Source of the DNA: a virus
Length of the DNA: 64,000 bases
Reading direction: 5' to 3' (one strand)
Virus record (IMG/VR): IMGVR_UViG_3300020171_000005
Coordinates: 1 to 64,000 of that record
Shown here: piece by piece, positions 40,769 to 48,521 of the stretch
Numbering within the stretch: position 1 is the stretch's first letter
Layout: every line of letters starts with the position of its first letter
Made by a program: the position numbers and the translations under genes
Notes under the pieces: model-generated
What the model was told of the DNA's origin: nothing
Databases searched by the model: none
The model's input: the letters and a program-made list of their open reading frames with translations, nothing else

Positions 40769-41119
40769 TTACTCCGCATCCTCATACACAAGGTAAACCA
40801 TGATGTTACCAGCGGCGCTGGCAATCCCATATGGCTGTGAACCTGCTGGTATGATATAGAGAGGGAGTGAATCCCCCTTCAACTCCTCTGGGTCGTTCCA
40901 CATCTCGTATTGAGTCGCATGCTCTATCCAGTCAAGGATAACGTTAGCGGGAACGGCAGTCTGATGGCCGAATTGTAACTGGTTTGGTCCAGCAAATTGG
41001 TTGGCGGTTTTTATCTTGTAAACATACCGCCTCATGTTGGCTGGGACATGGGAACCGAAGGCAACACCTGCGTTAGTGATGACTCCTAGAACCGAATTCA
41101 GTCCTCTCTTATCTGGCAT
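40769..41119 (-). CDS. Hypothetical structural-like protein
   Basis: 116 residues; MRRYVYKIKTANQFAGPNQL and a C-terminal beta hairpin (GNIMVYLVYEDAE). Starts on the stop of the upstream gene (1-base overlap). The 109 bases after it hold only short hairpins. Confidence 0.55.
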   Translation of the reverse strand: MPDKRGLNSVLGVITNAGVAFGSHVPANMRRYVYKIKTANQFAGPNQLQFGHQTAVPANVILDWIEHATQYEMWNDPEELKGDSLPLYIIPAGSQPYGIASAAGNIMVYLVYEDAE

Positions 41120-41823
41120 TAGCCGCCCTCCTGTATCACAGATTTACTGTAGGCAAGCAAGCCATCCCCAACAAGCTCCGAAAGCCAGTCTGGTATCCTC
41201 GCCGGCTCTGGGTCAATACCGCCCATAGTATGCAGACTTCCTGGCCGCCTCAACGTGAGAATATCCCTGACGAGGTCTCTGTTCTTTATGATGACGTAGG
41301 AGTACCTCATGACATCAAAGTTCAGCATAACATTGTCCATGGTATCAAGCAGAGGATTGTAGCACTGGAAGGCGGGGTAAAGCTCATGGACGGAGAAGAT
41401 TTGGCTCTTCAGAGAGAACGGTCCGTCGAAGGGGCTCATCTCACCATCGACGTAGCCAACGTCACCAACTATGGTACGCTGTATGGCAACTAGGTTCATT
41501 CGGTCTTGCCTGGTGGGGTACTGGAAGAAAATCCTAGCCTTCGGCTTGTTAACCCCATAGAAGCTGTGGTAAATCCACCTCTCTTCTGGGGGCATCAAGT
41601 AACGCCGGCCACCGGCATCAGTTACCTCATCCCAGGCAGCGAGGTTACTGGTGGCCGCCAATGGGTAGTCAGCGGCCACCCCAAGAGAATATGGCTTCAC
41701 ATTGGAAGGTTCCCAGCCTAGGATCCTAAAACAGACCCAACCTTGAGCAAACTGGAGAGCCAAAAGGTAACCCTCTTTCAAGAATCGATTCTCGTGGCTC
41801 TCCTTCACTAGAGCTACGTCCAT
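41119..41823 (-). CDS. Structural-like protein, unknown
   Basis: 234 residues, mixed alpha/beta, Tyr/Phe-rich, no recognised family. With the 235-residue protein upstream it is a candidate for a major virion protein because of its place and size. Confidence 0.5.
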   Translation of the reverse strand: MDVALVKESHENRFLKEGYLLALQFAQGWVCFRILGWEPSNVKPYSLGVAADYPLAATSNLAAWDEVTDAGGRRYLMPPEERWIYHSFYGVNKPKARIFFQYPTRQDRMNLVAIQRTIVGDVGYVDGEMSPFDGPFSLKSQIFSVHELYPAFQCYNPLLDTMDNVMLNFDVMRYSYVIIKNRDLVRDILTLRRPGSLHTMGGIDPEPARIPDWLSELVGDGLLAYSKSVIQEGG

Positions 41824-41837
41824 ATGTACCTCCTCTT

Positions 41838-41858
41838 TTCTCTGTGTCTAACAGAGAA
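41838..41858. repeat. Perfect hairpin before ribosome-binding site
   Basis: TTCTCTGT-gtcta-ACAGAGAA, 8-bp stem, 5-nt loop, immediately upstream of the GAGGAGG of the gene starting at 41823. May act in mRNA processing or translation control. Confidence 0.55.
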
Positions 41859-41892
41859 GGTTTATTCTAACCAGGTAAGTAACCAGCAAAGA

Positions 41893-42600
41893 CTATAACC
41901 AGGCTGGTACTTCAGGGTTGAGTAGGCGTCCAAGCCCAACTACCAAGCCACCCAGTTTCAGGTGCTCAGCTCCCACCTCACCATTGGCAGTTACTAAGAG
42001 CTGATCCTCAGGCAACACAATCTTGGTTGGGATTGGAAATACCGGGACCCCATTTACATTGTCACCAATGAGAATGTCACTGACATCCTCGGGAATCAGG
42101 TTAACACGGCCAATCTGGAAGTGTACCTCCCGGACAAAGGGGACTGGAGCTGTCTGGCTAACCAGATGGGTGATAATAAGGCCGTGGTCCTCAGACAATG
42201 GGAAAGGTGTGGCGGCGTTAAGACCATCCAGGTAGGCTACCCAGGTCCCTATAGCAGCAAAGTTGACCAGCCAGTTGAGCCTTCGGTTTACTGCGAGAAC
42301 TCCCCCTGTTTTGGTATGGACTGGTCTTATGAACCCGAAGCCAATCTCTGCATCACCCGGGTTCATGCCGCGGAACTTGCGCCCGTTAAGCTTTTCCTTG
42401 ATAGCCATGACACCGGCAACGATGGTGTCAACCCGCTCCTCGAAGATTCGCCTAACCTGGCTGTCAGTGGTAGCCATTAACTTGTTGAAGTTGTCCTCAA
42501 AGATGGCTTGTTCCTCACCATCTAATGCGGCCAGGCTGAACTTCTGCCCATATAGGCTGAGTTCTCTTTTACTTAATGCAGATAGTCCTGCTATTCTCAT
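41893..42600 (-). CDS. Candidate major structural protein
   Basis: 235 residues; helical N-terminal third (DGEEQAIFEDNFNKLMATTD), a Gly-rich loop (RGMNPGDAEIGFGFIRPVHT) and a beta C-terminal half. No HK97 or jelly-roll signature can be read. Candidate for major capsid or sheath subunit by context only. Confidence 0.5.
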   Translation of the reverse strand: MRIAGLSALSKRELSLYGQKFSLAALDGEEQAIFEDNFNKLMATTDSQVRRIFEERVDTIVAGVMAIKEKLNGRKFRGMNPGDAEIGFGFIRPVHTKTGGVLAVNRRLNWLVNFAAIGTWVAYLDGLNAATPFPLSEDHGLIITHLVSQTAPVPFVREVHFQIGRVNLIPEDVSDILIGDNVNGVPVFPIPTKIVLPEDQLLVTANGEVGAEHLKLGGLVVGLGRLLNPEVPAWL

Positions 42601-42644
42601 GCTTTCCTCCCTATGTTAATATTTCTCTTTACCTTATGTTTACC

Positions 42645-42941
42645 TTATGACAGGATTTCCTGCCCCAGCGGCCTCTGGGTTACCATTGACGATGCTGGTA
42701 CCTCCCTTACCGTGGTGACAGCACGTCCTCTCCCCGCCCTTCGGAGTGCAGGTTGTGCAGGCATCTCAGGCGGTGCCGGCAGGTCTGGAATCGCCATCGG
42801 GAAATCCGGTACAACGGGGATCTGTTCTGCGGCGTCTAGAAGCATCGTGGAAACAACCGGCGCCCCGGCAGGTAACGCTGCTTCTACTGCGGCCGGATAC
42901 GCTGCTCCTTGGACTAGAATCTCTTTAATATTTGTCGCCAT
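42645..42941 (-). CDS. Pro/Ala-rich protein, tandem paralogue A
   Basis: 98 residues: IKEILVQGAAYPAAVEAALP, a long Pro-rich middle (PVVPDFPMAIPDLPAPPEMP) and the end RPLGQEILS. The gene upstream encodes a paralogue with the same two ends. Shared ends with a variable middle suggest conserved terminal binding sites. Confidence 0.6.
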   Translation of the reverse strand: MATNIKEILVQGAAYPAAVEAALPAGAPVVSTMLLDAAEQIPVVPDFPMAIPDLPAPPEMPAQPALRRAGRGRAVTTVREVPASSMVTQRPLGQEILS

Positions 42942-42951
42942 GTCATCCTCC

Positions 42952-43266
42952 CTATGATAGTATTTCTTCCCCTAGAGGTTTCAGGCTAATATCTAGTGTT
43001 GGAGTCGCTGGAGTAATCTCAACTTTGGTATTGGGATTAAGAGAGATAGGCTCCTCAATACCTCTAATAGGGCCAACTGTAGCCTCAGAGGTCTGAGAGA
43101 ATCCTCTAGAGTCTAGTGGCAGCTCAGGAAGGTTAGGGTTTACTGGTAAAGCAGCAGCAATATTGACCATTAACTGAGATACCTTTGGGGCATTAAGAGG
43201 AAGATTCTTCTCGATGTTCCCCGGAACCCCAGCCTGCTTAACCAAGATATCCTTCAATGAAGGCAT
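42952..43266 (-). CDS. Pro-rich protein, tandem paralogue B
   Basis: 104 residues: LKDILVKQAGVPGNIEKNLP, Pro/Asn-rich middle, end KPLGEEILS. Aligns with its neighbour at both termini. Confidence 0.6.
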   Translation of the reverse strand: MPSLKDILVKQAGVPGNIEKNLPLNAPKVSQLMVNIAAALPVNPNLPELPLDSRGFSQTSEATVGPIRGIEEPISLNPNTKVEITPATPTLDISLKPLGEEILS

Positions 43267-43283
43267 AATTTCACTCCCCCACC

Positions 43284-43637
43284 TTATCTTAGCTGTTTCT
43301 CTACCTCAGACTTAAACTTTCTCACCACCTCTCCCCCAATAGCTTGGTCGACCTGGGAGAGTACCGTATTACAAGCCCGGTCTATGTCCCCTCGGACCTT
43401 TTCAATGGTGGACTTGCCAATTTCAACATCTCTCTTAATCACACTGACAACCCCTTTGACCCCCTCGTCCATTACTCTGGCTCCACCTTCGATGGACTGA
43501 AACAGGGCTTGCCTCATTCCCTCTGCTATGTCCATCCCAACTCCTACTCCCCCCTGAGCAAACGTCTTTACTACCTCGGCTCCCGAGGCTGCTATCTTAG
43601 TGGGGTCAGGTACATCCGGTAATCTACCAAGTGGCAT
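43284..43637 (-). CDS. Helical amphipathic protein
   Basis: 117 residues; short Pro-rich start, then long helices with Val/Ile heptads (VKGVVSVIKRDVEIGKSTIE). May be a scaffold or membrane-associated particle protein. First gene of a transcription unit (promoter 43677-43705). Confidence 0.55.
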   Translation of the reverse strand: MPLGRLPDVPDPTKIAASGAEVVKTFAQGGVGVGMDIAEGMRQALFQSIEGGARVMDEGVKGVVSVIKRDVEIGKSTIEKVRGDIDRACNTVLSQVDQAIGGEVVRKFKSEVEKQLR

Positions 43638-43676
43638 ATTTCACCTCCACATTATTGCTATATACCTCATACTCTC

Positions 43677-43705
43677 ATTTTACCACAAATAGAATCCCTT
43701 GTCAA
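43677..43705 (-). promoter_or_regulatory. Sigma70-type promoter within the structural block
   Basis: TTGACA (43705-43700), 17-bp spacer, TAAAAT (43682-43677) on the minus strand, about 35 bases before the gene starting at 43637. Confidence 0.75.
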
Positions 43706-43727
43706 GGTAGTGAAAAGATCATTTTCA

Positions 43728-44405
43728 TTACATAATCCCACCCCCAAAAAGAGGAATGAGGGGTGGTGGAGGGAAAGGGAATGCTACCTTTGGCCTTGCC
43801 CTTACCGATGCAGCGGGGTCACCTAATAGTATAGCGTTATTATGGTTGAATTGCAGACAGCTTTTTATCAACTCATCTTCCTCGACCTCAATGTTCCTTA
43901 AGTAACCTTCAAGTTCCACATTCAACGCCTCCCCAGCTGTCTCACCATTGAGTAAAGTGTTGAGTCCCTCAACCACTGGCATCAAGCTAGTAGCTGCCAT
44001 CTTATCATCCCAAGGGGTTGAGGCATAGTCAGAATCCATCACCCAAACGTAATCGTCCATATAGCCCATGAAGGCAACACAACCATTCCTCACTAAATCT
44101 GGCCCTAGCTCTACTCCACACTGGCAGGATATAAGTTTAATTACCTTGCCCTTGACTTCCTTAGGATCGTACTTCCCAACCTCAAGAAGTACATCCTCAT
44201 GTTGGCCAGTAAAAGCATCCACATCGCCATGACCAGCTCCAACAATGATATCAGACTGGGGAACAGCCAGTCTAAACGGCAAACGCCGTACCAAAACAGA
44301 AAGGAGCTGAACTGGTTCCACCCTAGGAGCGATATACCTCAGGAGGAAACCAGAGGCACTTCTCGTAGCCAAGTCAAAATCCGCCATGCATAGTGTAATT
44401 GGCAT
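43728..44405 (-). CDS. Caspase/gingipain-like (clan CD, C25/CHAT-type) peptidase
   Basis: 225 residues. DIIVGAGHGDVDAFTG gives the catalytic His (H59) and KLISCQCGVELG the Cys (C94 or C96), each at the end of a hydrophobic strand as in clan CD peptidases. NNAILLGDPAASVRARP near residue 190 matches the conserved LLGDP block of C25/CHAT domains. A long Pro/Phe/Gly-rich tail follows. It lies among virion genes, so processing of virion proteins is plausible; clan CD enzymes often cut after Arg or Lys. Confidence 0.7.
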   Translation of the reverse strand: MPITLCMADFDLATRSASGFLLRYIAPRVEPVQLLSVLVRRLPFRLAVPQSDIIVGAGHGDVDAFTGQHEDVLLEVGKYDPKEVKGKVIKLISCQCGVELGPDLVRNGCVAFMGYMDDYVWVMDSDYASTPWDDKMAATSLMPVVEGLNTLLNGETAGEALNVELEGYLRNIEVEEDELIKSCLQFNHNNAILLGDPAASVRARPKVAFPFPPPPLIPLFGGGIM

Positions 44406-44438
44406 TTATCTCGTCTCTCCTTTTACACTTTCACAACT

Positions 44439-44894
44439 TCACACCCTGAAGCTTGCCTTAGGAGACGTGAGCCTTCTATCGCCATGGCTCCACATTTGGG
44501 TTGGCGTTGCTCCTTCCCAGCTTCCTACTCCATGTACTGCTGCCAGCTCAAGCATTGACGCAGGGTCAGTAGGCAGTTTGTCAATTTTGGCTGTCCAAAT
44601 AGTAACCGCACATTCCTCTGCGCCGAAGACTCCAGGATTTCCAGACTTAACATCAGCTATCATCCTTTGAACCTCCAAAGGGGCAAGAAACGGCTCTGTT
44701 CGATAAAGACCATTTGAGCCCTGAATGTATGCCATCGGGGCACTATCAAGGTACTTAGAATCATCTTGATTGAAGAGGCTAACGACAACAGTAGCTGTGC
44801 TTACAGGCATACCAGCATCATCCAGAACTTGAGCGTAAATTATCGCTGCCTCTCCTGGAGTATATTCACTTCCGAAGACCTTTATCGTTGCCAT
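44439..44894 (-). CDS. Tail-type protein with Ig-like domain
   Basis: 151 residues. Ig-like N-terminal domain (GEAAIIYAQVLDDAGMPVST) and a C-terminal signature LAAVHGVGSWEGATPTQMWS, then RRLT, like the ends of phage tail or fibre proteins. Only 1 base separates it from the next gene. Confidence 0.6.
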   Translation of the reverse strand: MATIKVFGSEYTPGEAAIIYAQVLDDAGMPVSTATVVVSLFNQDDSKYLDSAPMAYIQGSNGLYRTEPFLAPLEVQRMIADVKSGNPGVFGAEECAVTIWTAKIDKLPTDPASMLELAAVHGVGSWEGATPTQMWSHGDRRLTSPKASFRV

Positions 44895-46055
44895 TTATTC
44901 TCCTGCATACAATAATTTTCTCCACCCTGTTCCAGCTTCTCGCTTCAGCTGGTTCCAAGCATAAGGGGTTGGTGGTTCAGAAGCATACTGTAGTTGCTTC
45001 CACTCCGCTCCTACCTCAATATCCCCATAGCCATAAAGACTAATTGCATAACCAACGACCCAGGTATACGTTGCCTCATCGCCTGGGTCTATATGTTCAC
45101 CTAACACCACCCACACACCAGTACCTCCAGAGGTGTCCATCTCTATAGCACCAACAGCATAATAGCATCCGATGTAATCGCCTTCTTGTACCGCAATGGA
45201 AAGCTCGGTAAATGTTCGCTCTGCACCAGCCACTACATCACCTATAAGTTCACTATCTCGGCATTTGAGTGTATCGCCGCTCACAACATAGAAAGTCCCG
45301 ACTATTAAATATGTCATATTAACGTATGGGTAGACTTTTATACTATGAATTATGCCACTAGCGTTGGCAGGATTAGCCTTGTCAACACGAGTGCCACCAG
45401 ATGAATAGTAAGTCGCTCGGTCAATAGAAATTGAGCCAACATCAATGTCTGATACTGGTGGCTCCCAAGGTGTTTCAACTCGCTCCGCCACTCCCTCATT
45501 GACCACCATGATGGAGCCAACGGTAGCCTTTTTGCCAGCAGTAGTAACCTTCCAGTTCAGGATAATAAAGATATATTCGTCTGTTAAAGTAAGGTTCTGG
45601 TTGCAATTGACGGTTACAGTCCCCGTCTTTATCTCACCCGCAGTAGCAGCAAAGGAAATCGTGGCAGAAACCCCGTCTGCCGAGTTCATCTTGGTTAGTT
45701 GAGCTGTGGTTGGATTGGCATAGCTGGTGCGATAGACACGAACATTTATTGTGCCTTCATGAGCATTTGCATCTTTATTTCTGAGCTTATAGGCTATCGC
45801 CCAGTTACCTGAAGGGAATGTCTTATTGTAAATATTCTCTGAACGCCAGCCATGAGCACCATCAGCATCACCTTCAATGAAACTGGCACCGTAAGTAGCA
45901 CCATTGGCGATACCAGGTACATAAGCAAAGTAATTGCCCGAACTGACCTTGCCATTTACGATGCTGGTGGCTTCATTGGCACTATCAGGAGCAACTTCGG
46001 ACAATCTCCATACTTTAGTGGAGAGTTCAACACTCTCAAAGTATAGTGTTGTCAT
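44895..46055 (-). CDS. Large beta-rich virion-like protein
   Basis: 386 residues. First 190 residues a beta-sandwich (YFESVELSTKVWRLSEVAPD), second domain after 195; ends WRKLLYAGE. Typical tail or fibre composition (Thr, Val, Tyr, Gly). Function inferred from place. Confidence 0.6.
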   Translation of the reverse strand: MTTLYFESVELSTKVWRLSEVAPDSANEATSIVNGKVSSGNYFAYVPGIANGATYGASFIEGDADGAHGWRSENIYNKTFPSGNWAIAYKLRNKDANAHEGTINVRVYRTSYANPTTAQLTKMNSADGVSATISFAATAGEIKTGTVTVNCNQNLTLTDEYIFIILNWKVTTAGKKATVGSIMVVNEGVAERVETPWEPPVSDIDVGSISIDRATYYSSGGTRVDKANPANASGIIHSIKVYPYVNMTYLIVGTFYVVSGDTLKCRDSELIGDVVAGAERTFTELSIAVQEGDYIGCYYAVGAIEMDTSGGTGVWVVLGEHIDPGDEATYTWVVGYAISLYGYGDIEVGAEWKQLQYASEPPTPYAWNQLKREAGTGWRKLLYAGE

Positions 46056-46320
46056 CTTTTTCTATCACCCTGAATCCACATTTCGGAGGCACTTGTCCAG
46101 GAGAATAGGGGAAGTTCTTTCGCTGGTCTAGGTCGCAGTTTCCAATCTGTATGTCTTTGTCAAACACCTTGCAGTTGGAGATGAGTGCCCCATAATCCTT
46201 GCCCGATTGCATGACCTCCCCCTTCTTAATAACTCTTAAAGCTACCCACTCAAATTCAGGGCAATGGTTGTCACAGCATCGCCCGCACTGCCGACATTCA
46301 CCAGTGCGTATGTAAAGCAT
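46036..46320 (-). CDS. YkgJ-like Cys-cluster protein
   Basis: 94 residues. N-terminal GECRQCGRCCDNHCP and later C50, C62, C81 fit the CxxxCxxCC-type cluster of YkgJ/UPF0153 zinc or iron-sulfur proteins. It overlaps the large tail gene by 20 bases and breaks a run of structural genes, an odd place for a metal-cluster protein. Confidence 0.7.
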   Translation of the reverse strand: MLYIRTGECRQCGRCCDNHCPEFEWVALRVIKKGEVMQSGKDYGALISNCKVFDKDIQIGNCDLDQRKNFPYSPGQVPPKCGFRVIEKDDNTIL

Positions 46321-46399
46321 AAAAACCTCCTATGCTAAGTCAAACGCTATTCCGCCCTCACGAAGACAGCACTACTGCAATTGCCTACCTTAACCAGCA

Positions 46400-46648
46400 T
46401 TATTCAGTCTCTTCTATTTTCTTTATTGGTGGCTTATCCGTTAGCTTCACAACGCCCATTACCTCTCTATACTTGGCTTCCATCAGCTCAAACCTGATAA
46501 GGTCAAGCACAAAGAGGGTATTCTGGATTGTTGCCCTTTGCTCCTGGACTACTCCGACCAAGGCGTTGTGTAGCTCCTCGCACTCCTTTGCCCGTGCTTG
46601 CTCATAGGCTCTCTCAAGGCTTGCGAATAGCTCTTCCTTCTTAGCCAT
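46400..46648 (-). CDS. Coiled-coil protein
   Basis: 82 residues; nearly continuous amphipathic helix (ASLERAYEQARAKECEELHN, DLIRFELMEAKYREV). May be a fibre or assembly partner. Confidence 0.6.
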   Translation of the reverse strand: MAKKEELFASLERAYEQARAKECEELHNALVGVVQEQRATIQNTLFVLDLIRFELMEAKYREVMGVVKLTDKPPIKKIEETE

Positions 46649-46663
46649 ATTTACTTCCTCCTG

Positions 46664-47260
46664 TTATGCTCCTACCCAAACATAGGCATGCTTGTCAGCA
46701 ATACCAGTGTCAAAGTAGACCTGACCTTCCACTTCTGTGCCTAAGTCTGGCGGAGTATCAACTGCTTCAAGAACCAAGCCATCAGCTTGCTGCTTATTGA
46801 GGTTTACTGCTGCGGTGGGTAAACCAAGCTCATTGAGCAAAATAGCATCACCGCCAGCTAGCTTATGGTCAGCAGCATGTAGCTTAGGGACACTAACGCC
46901 CCTAGAGGCTGCATCCAAGCCCATGTAACCGCTGGCTGCATCCTTGTGAACAAGTTCCTCAAGTCCTGCTTCAGCCGCCGTCTTGTTAATCCATGTGCCT
47001 ACCTCATAAGACAGAACCTCATCGTCAGCTGGTGTAGTGATAGTAACATCTGTCTGCCCAGCATCCAATGCGTGAGCACCAGCACTTTCAGCTGCCCAAG
47101 CTGGGTCAGCAGAAGCACCACCAGACTTCAGCACGTATCCGGATGCACCATGCACCAACTCAATTACAGCACCAGTTGAATCAATAAGTAGCATCCTGTA
47201 GGCTGTTCCCTTTAACTCTGTAGCCAGGTCTCCTGCTAGTAAAATCTTTGTCCAAGCCAT
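46664..47260 (-). CDS. Fibre-like protein
   Basis: 198 residues with fibre-type segments GASGYVLKSGGASADPAWAA, KLHAADHKLAGGDAILLNEL and FDTGIADKHAYVWVGA, which occur in tail and head fibres of many phages. Likely trimeric. Confidence 0.65.
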   Translation of the reverse strand: MAWTKILLAGDLATELKGTAYRMLLIDSTGAVIELVHGASGYVLKSGGASADPAWAAESAGAHALDAGQTDVTITTPADDEVLSYEVGTWINKTAAEAGLEELVHKDAASGYMGLDAASRGVSVPKLHAADHKLAGGDAILLNELGLPTAAVNLNKQQADGLVLEAVDTPPDLGTEVEGQVYFDTGIADKHAYVWVGA

Positions 47261-47261
47261 T

Positions 47262-47501
47262 CTAGTCCTCCTTCCTAATTATTTTTCTCTCACCATTCGT
47301 AGGATTAACATATATTGCCTGTGTCTCAGATAGGAAAACTCGTCTATCTGTATCATCTCGTGCATAGAACACTTCCTCTACAGAATCATAGTCTATCGCA
47401 ACGTCCCAAATATTGACAGGTGGAACTGCAGCTAATCTCACGACCACTAATATACCCCCCTTATCCGCACCTCCACCTCTCCTCAAAATAAAATGCTGCA
47501 C
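47262..47501 (-). CDS. Small hypothetical protein
   Basis: 79 residues; basic Gly-rich start, beta strands (GILVVVRLAAVPPVNIWDVA). Follows the fibre partner genes; unknown. Confidence 0.5.
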   Translation of the reverse strand: MQHFILRRGGGADKGGILVVVRLAAVPPVNIWDVAIDYDSVEEVFYARDDTDRRVFLSETQAIYVNPTNGERKIIRKED

Positions 47502-47521
47502 TTATCATAATGTCTCCTCTT

Positions 47522-47878
47522 CTAATACTTCCCTACTACTCTAACCGATGCTGTATTGCCGGGGTTACACCAATAGTAAACAGCCTCAATTCTCCTGTCC
47601 GCTTTAGTGAAATCAAGTGACAGAGTCTCAGCCAGGTTAAGAGTAGCTGGCTTAGCCAGGCCGTTAATAGCTATGAATACAGAGTTTGGGCCATCATTAA
47701 CTGCCGTGGCAGTTGCCCAAGGGACATTTGGGTACTGATCCAGTTCTAAACACTGAACAACATCAGTAGCACCAAAAGTCCTTGGGTCCAGCTCTCCCTC
47801 AAACTCTTCCTTCTCAAGAGACTTCCGTATTTTGGTTAGCTGCCCCAGTGTGGCAAGCTGGGTAATCGCCTGGATCAC
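47522..47878 (-). CDS. Virion-like protein; frame extends upstream to about 47980
   Basis: 118 residues from the GTG at 47878, but this start has no ribosome-binding site. The same frame is open for 34 more codons with protein-like content (NPSELGKQLAIPQIRVIEDG) yet has no ATG. At its upstream edge is a run of five A (47977-47981) in the end of the motif gene; removing one A would give a GTG start right after GGGAGG. So either a sequence indel, a rare start or a frameshift fusion is involved. Body is beta-rich. Confidence 0.5.
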   Translation of the reverse strand: MIQAITQLATLGQLTKIRKSLEKEEFEGELDPRTFGATDVVQCLELDQYPNVPWATATAVNDGPNSVFIAINGLAKPATLNLAETLSLDFTKADRRIEAVYYWCNPGNTASVRVVGKY

Positions 47879-47969
47879 ATCCGGGCGAACTATCTCCTTA
47901 CCATCCTCAATGACTCTTATCTGAGGGATGGCAAGTTGCTTGCCCAGTTCACTCGGGTTGATTATGGTC

Positions 47970-48257
47970 TTATCCGTTTTTCACAGCCTCCCTATGTACT
48001 ACGACTTTAGTAGGCAACCCCTCTGAACTCCACTCAATCTCCCAACTCTCTTCATTTTGATAGGTAGCCAAGGGGGCCTGCCGCTGGACTATATCTGTTT
48101 CTGTTTCCTCAACCCCAGTGAAAAATTGATGGGGAGTCGGAAGAGAAAGGAACCCAAGTGACTGCTGTTGAGGCCAATATATCCCTAGGAACCGAGGCAA
48201 TGGAGGCCCTTCCCATGGTAACATCGGTAGTAAATCGGCTATATTGAACTGCATCAT
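47970..48257 (-). CDS. Motif protein, N-terminal LPWEGPPLPR peptide
   Basis: 95 residues with the best copy of the peptide: LLPMLPWEGPPLPRFLGIYW, then P (about 8-28). The rest is Gln/Thr-rich with strands EESWEIEWSSEGLPTKVVVH. Overlaps the upstream gene by 4 bases; the downstream frame problem begins at its end. Confidence 0.65.
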   Translation of the reverse strand: MMQFNIADLLPMLPWEGPPLPRFLGIYWPQQQSLGFLSLPTPHQFFTGVEETETDIVQRQAPLATYQNEESWEIEWSSEGLPTKVVVHREAVKNG

Positions 48258-48517
48258 TTACCCCCAGCCACAATCCTCCTCATCAGGTCAAAGAACTCAG
48301 GATTTTTCTCCAACTCATCAGGTATGTTATCCAACGGTACCGCATTGGGATACCTCTTTGCTTTCGTACTCAAGTTCACCAAAATAGGTCTTGAGCCATG
48401 TCCACCTTCTAGCCTCTTGACTTCCTGGTATCTCCTGAAGGCTTCAGCAGCGGCTGCCCGATCACCCCGGCGTAGAGCTTCCTGATACTTTTGCCATTCC
48501 TCTTTTGAGCTAGCCAA
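48254..48517 (-). CDS. Helical hypothetical protein
   Basis: 87 residues; EEWQKYQEALRRGDRAAAAE and EAFRRYQEVKRL form a TPR-like helix pair. C-terminus PDELEKNPEFFDLMRR. Function unknown. Confidence 0.55.
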   Translation of the reverse strand: MASSKEEWQKYQEALRRGDRAAAAEAFRRYQEVKRLEGGHGSRPILVNLSTKAKRYPNAVPLDNIPDELEKNPEFFDLMRRIVAGGK

Positions 48518-48521
48518 TTCT

